From positions 1 to 64,000 of the forward strand of contig JAUPFP010000157.1 of NCBI GenBank assembly GCA_036925085.1: a DNA stretch of 64,000 bases, given 5' to 3'. Source of the DNA: Brachycybe producta (taxonomy: Eukaryota; Arthropoda; Diplopoda; Playtdesmida; Andrognathidae). The stretch's first letter is position 1. Each line of letters starts with the position of its first letter. Below are positions 61,284 to 64,000 of the stretch, one piece after another. The position numbers and the translations under genes are program-made. The notes below the pieces were generated by a model. It was not told where the DNA came from and searched no databases. It saw only the letters and a list, made by a program, of their open reading frames with translations.

Positions 61284-62442
61284 TTGAAGTTGAAGTTGAA
61301 TTTAAAGTTGAAATTGAAGTTAAAATTGAAGTTGAAATTGAAGTTGAAGTTTAAGTTTAAGTTTAAATTAAAGTTGAAGTTGAAGTTAAAGTTGAAATTG
61401 AAATTGAAGTTGAAGTTGAAGATGAAGTTAAAGTTAAGGTTGTAGTTGAAGTTGAAGTTGAGGTTGTAGTTTAAGTTTAAGTTGAAGTTGAGATTGTTGT
61501 TAAAGTTGAAGTTGAAGTTAAAATTAAAATTAAAGTTGATGTTGAAGATGAAGTTGAAGATGAACTTGAAAATGAAGTTGAAGTTAAAGTTGATGATGAA
61601 GTTGAAGATAAAGTTGATGTTTAAATTGAAGTTGAAGTTGAAATAGAAGTTGAAGTTAAAGTTGAAGTTGAAATTGAAGTTAAAGTTGAAGTTGAAATTG
61701 AAGTTGAAGTTGTAGTTAAATTTTAATCTTAAGTTGAAGTTAAAATTGAAGTTGAAGTTGAAGTTGAAGTTAAAGTTAAAGTTGAAGTTGAAGTTAAATT
61801 TGAAGTTGAAATTGAAGTTGAAGTTGTAGTTAAATTTTAATCATAAGTTGAAGTTAAAATTGAAGTTGAAGTTGAAGTTGAAGTTAAAGTTAAAGTTGAA
61901 GTTGAAGTTGAAGTTGAAATTGAACTTGAAGTTTTAGTTGAAGGTGAAGTTGAAGTTGAAGTTGAAGTTTAATTTTAGTTTAAGTTTAAATTGAAGTTTA
62001 AGTTAAAGTTGAAGTTGAAGTTGAAGTTGAAGTTAAAGTTGAAGTTGAAATTGAAGTTGAAGTTGTAGTTGAAGTTTTAGTTGAAGTTGAAGTTGTTGTT
62101 GAAGTTGAGGTTGAAGTTAAAGTTAAAATTGAAGTTGAATTTGTAGTTGAAGTTAAAGTTGAAATTGAAGTTGAAGTTGAAGTTGAAGTTAAAGTTGAAG
62201 TTGAAATCGAAGAGGAAGTTGAAGTTGATGATGAATTTGAAATTAAAATTGAAATTGATTTTATAGTTGAAGTTATAGGTGAAGTTCAAGTTGAAGTTAA
62301 AGATGAAGTTGAAATTGAGTTTGAAGTTGAAGTTATATTTGAAGTTCAATTTGAAGTTAAAGATGAAGTTGAAATTGAATTTAAGTTGATGTTGAATTTA
62401 AAGTTGAAGTTGAAGTTGAAGTTGAAATTGAAATTGAAGTTG
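61259..62442 (+). repeat. T-rich diverged module, type with GATTTTATAG, copy 3
   Basis: Same order as at 46,517, including the TTAAG/ATAAG pair of TTTTAATC motifs and GATTTTATAG near 62,256. The GATGTTTAAATTG near 61,616 differs from the GAAGTTTAAATTG of the other two copies and matches the ATGCAT type instead. Confidence 0.83.
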
Positions 62443-62891
62443 AAGTTAAACTTGTAGTTGAAGTTGATGTTAAAGTCGATGATGAAGTTGAAGATGAAGT
62501 TAATGTTAAAATTGAAATTGAAATTGAAGTTGAAATTGAAGTTGAAGTTGAGTTTGAAGTTGAATATGAAGTTGAAGTTGAATTTGAAATTAAAGATGAA
62601 GTTGAAGTTGAATTTTAAGTTGATGTTGAATTTAAAGTTGAAGTTGAAGTTGAAATTGAAGTTGAAATTGAAGTTGAAATTGAAGTTGAAATTGAAGTTG
62701 AAATTGAAGTTGAAATTGAAGTTGAAATTGAAGTTGAAATTGAAGTTGAAATTGAAGTTGAAATTGAAGTTGAAATTGAAGTTGAAATTGAAGTTGAAAT
62801 TGAAGTTGAAATTGAAGTTGAAATTGAAGTTAAAATTGGAGTTGAAATTGAAGTTGAAATTGAAGTTGAAATTGAAGTTAAAATTGAAGTT

Positions 62892-62996
62892 GACAGTAAG
62901 ATTAAAGTTGAAGTTTAAGTTTAAGTTGCAGTTAAAGTTGAAGTAAAGTTGAACTTGAAGTTGAACTTGAAGGTGAAGTTGAAGTTAAGTTTGAAA
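62892..62996 (+). repeat. GACAGTAAG block, GTTGCAG variant, copy 3
   Basis: Same variant set as at 48,150, at an offset of 14,742. Confidence 0.85.
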
Positions 62997-63184
62997 TTGA
63001 AGTTGAAGTTGAAATTGAAGTTGAAATTGAAGTTGAAATTGAAGTTGAAATTGAAGTTGAAATTGAAGTTGAAATTGAAGTTGAAATTGAAGTTGAAATT
63101 GAAGTTGAAATTGAAGTTTAAATTGAAGTTGAAATTGAAGTTGAAATTGAAGTTGAAATTGAAGTTGAAGTTGAAGTTGAACTT

Positions 63185-63578
63185 GAAGGTGAAGTTGAAG
63201 TTAAGTTTGAAAATGAAGTTGAAGTTGAAGTTGAAGTTGAAATTGAAGTTGAAGTTGTAGTTGAAAATTTGGTTGAAGTTGAAGTTGAAGTTGAAGTTGA
63301 ATTTGAAGTTGAAGTTGAATTTAAAGTTAAAGATGAAGTTGAAGTTGAAGTTGAAACTTAAGTTGAAGTTGAAGTTGAAGTATTAGTTGAAGATGAAGTT
63401 GAAATTGAAGGTGAAGTTGAATTTGAAATTGAAGTTGAAATTGAAGTTGAAATTGAAGTTGAAATTGAAGTTGAAATTGAAGTTGAAACTGAATTTGAAA
63501 TTGACATTAAAATTGAAGTTGAAATTAAAGTTGAAATTGAAGTTAAAATTGAAGTTTAAGTTTAAGTTAAGGTTAAAG
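63185..63578 (+). repeat. AATTTGG/ACTTAAG/GTATTAG block, copy 7
   Basis: Second-half variant (GGTGAAG, ATTGAAGG, GACATTAAA). It is like copy 5 rather than copy 3 in the length of the run before AATTTGG. Confidence 0.85.
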
Positions 63579-64000
63579 TTGAAGTTGAAGTTGAATTTAA
63601 AGTTGAAATTGAAGTTAAAATTGAAGTTGAAATTGAAGTTGAAGTTTAAGTTTAAGTTTAAATTAAAGTTGAAGTTGAAGTTAAAGTTGAAATTGAAATT
63701 GAAGTTGAAGTTGAAGTTGAAGTTGAAGATGAAGTTAAAGTTAAGGTTGTAGTTGAAGTTGAAGTTGAGGTTGTAGTTTAAGTTGAAGTTGAAGTTGAGA
63801 TTGTTGTTAAAGTTGAAGTTGAAGTTAAAATTAAAATTAAAGTTGATGTTGAAGATGAAGTTGAAGATGAACTTGAAAATGAAGTTGAAGTTAAAGTTGA
63901 TGATGAAGTTGAAGATAAAGTTGATGTTTAAATTGAAGTTGAAGTTGAAATAGAAGTTGAAGTTAAAGTTGAAGTTGAAATTGAAGTTAAAGTTGAAGTT
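63554..64000 (+). repeat. T-rich diverged module, partial at window edge
   Basis: Start of the T-rich module that follows copy 7 of the AATTTGG block, with GTTTAAG runs, GAGGTTGTAG, GAGATTGTTG, GATGATGAAG and GATGTTTAAATTG near 63,923. By position it should be the ATGCAT type, but the window ends before the diagnostic site. Confidence 0.75.

Larger units (their letters stand above)
1..64000 (+). repeat. RTTRAA hexamer satellite array filling the window
   Basis: The whole window is a direct array of RTTRAA, most often alternating as GTTGAA then ATTGAA, giving a 12-base unit. Both purine positions switch between G and A; other substitutions are rare and recur at fixed places, so they act as landmarks of larger units. 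The + strand is about two-thirds purine and almost lacks C. TTGAA points the same way throughout, and TTCAA appears only at scattered single-base variants, so there is no inverted segment. No unique sequence interrupts the array and neither edge is reached. It is best described as satellite DNA. A repetitive protein gene is the main alternative and is disfavoured because no register behaves like a conserved coding frame. Confidence 0.97.
54626..64000 (+). repeat. 14.75-kb segmental repeat, copy 2 (cut by window edge)
   Basis: Follows copy 1 from its first GGTAAAGATGAA module through the 8.5-kb content, the 1.1-kb-deleted form, and into the first 4,296-bp unit, ending at the window edge at the equivalent of about 49.26 kb. 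Shared rare variants include ATGGAA (57,455) and AGTG near 57,629. A private extra A occurs near 59,398, and GATGTTTAAATTG near 61,616 matches the second-half variant rather than its direct counterpart. Confidence 0.88.

Noticed and set aside
1..64000. Telomeric repeat
   Set aside because: RTTRAA lacks the G-run of telomeric units and has higher-order structure, which telomere arrays do not have.
1..64000. CRISPR array
   Set aside because: There are no constant repeats separated by unique spacers. Everything is a variant of one hexamer, and no cas gene is present.
1..64000. Assignment to a particular species or clade
   Set aside because: No gene, transposon or RNA is available for comparison, and I do not recognise this hexamer as diagnostic of any lineage. 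Only a eukaryotic source is suggested.

Overview
This window is one uninterrupted, head-to-tail satellite array. From base 1 to base 64,000 it is built from the degenerate hexamer RTTRAA, mostly as the 12-base pair GTTGAA+ATTGAA. I see no RNA gene, transposon, CRISPR array, promoter or terminator, and no coding region I would defend. The + strand is almost free of C (about one per 100 bases by eye), has no inverted segment, and runs off both ends of the window. Length, AT-richness, nested higher-order repeats and absence of genes point to a eukaryotic satellite or heterochromatic block from a long-read assembly. Nothing here identifies the species.

Layout. 1-8,970 is a field of short modules, each marked by a rare variant hexamer (AGCGAAG, CTTGATG, CTTCAAG, AAATTTG, GTCGAAG, ATAGAA), with local tandem pairs of 738 and about 462 bp and a unique GTGGAA patch at 8.6 kb. 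8,971-11,610 is a 1,200-bp unit in 2.2 copies. About 11,445-25,735 is a tandem pair of a 7.14-7.16 kb unit. About 25,736-31,023 is irregular and, together with the end of the preceding copy, carries a dense cluster of single-base indels. 31,024-48,149 holds two 8.5-8.6 kb periods delimited by a conserved GACAGTAAG block, with a 1.1-kb presence/absence difference inside. About 45,785-54,376 is a 4,296-bp tandem pair with a 2.28-kb sub-period and the most diverged, T-richer modules. From about 54,626 to the window end, the sequence starting near 39,870 is repeated at an offset of 14.74-14.78 kb and cut off by the window edge.

Open frames. Five of the six frames are open over long stretches only because the unit has few ways to make a stop. 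The sense registers read Val-Glu-Ile-Glu or Leu-Lys, and the antisense ones Phe-Asn, Ser-Thr-Ser-Ile or Gln-Leu-Gln-Phe. The points worth a second look are the nested higher-order structure, growth and shrinkage in exact 12-bp steps, the fact that the two variable bases of the hexamer are three apart (silent in the Leu-Lys register), CpG-type decay at landmark positions, and the indel cluster, which looks like an assembly-quality problem. All boundaries were set by eye; many junctions fall in identical 12-mer runs and are uncertain by tens of bases.
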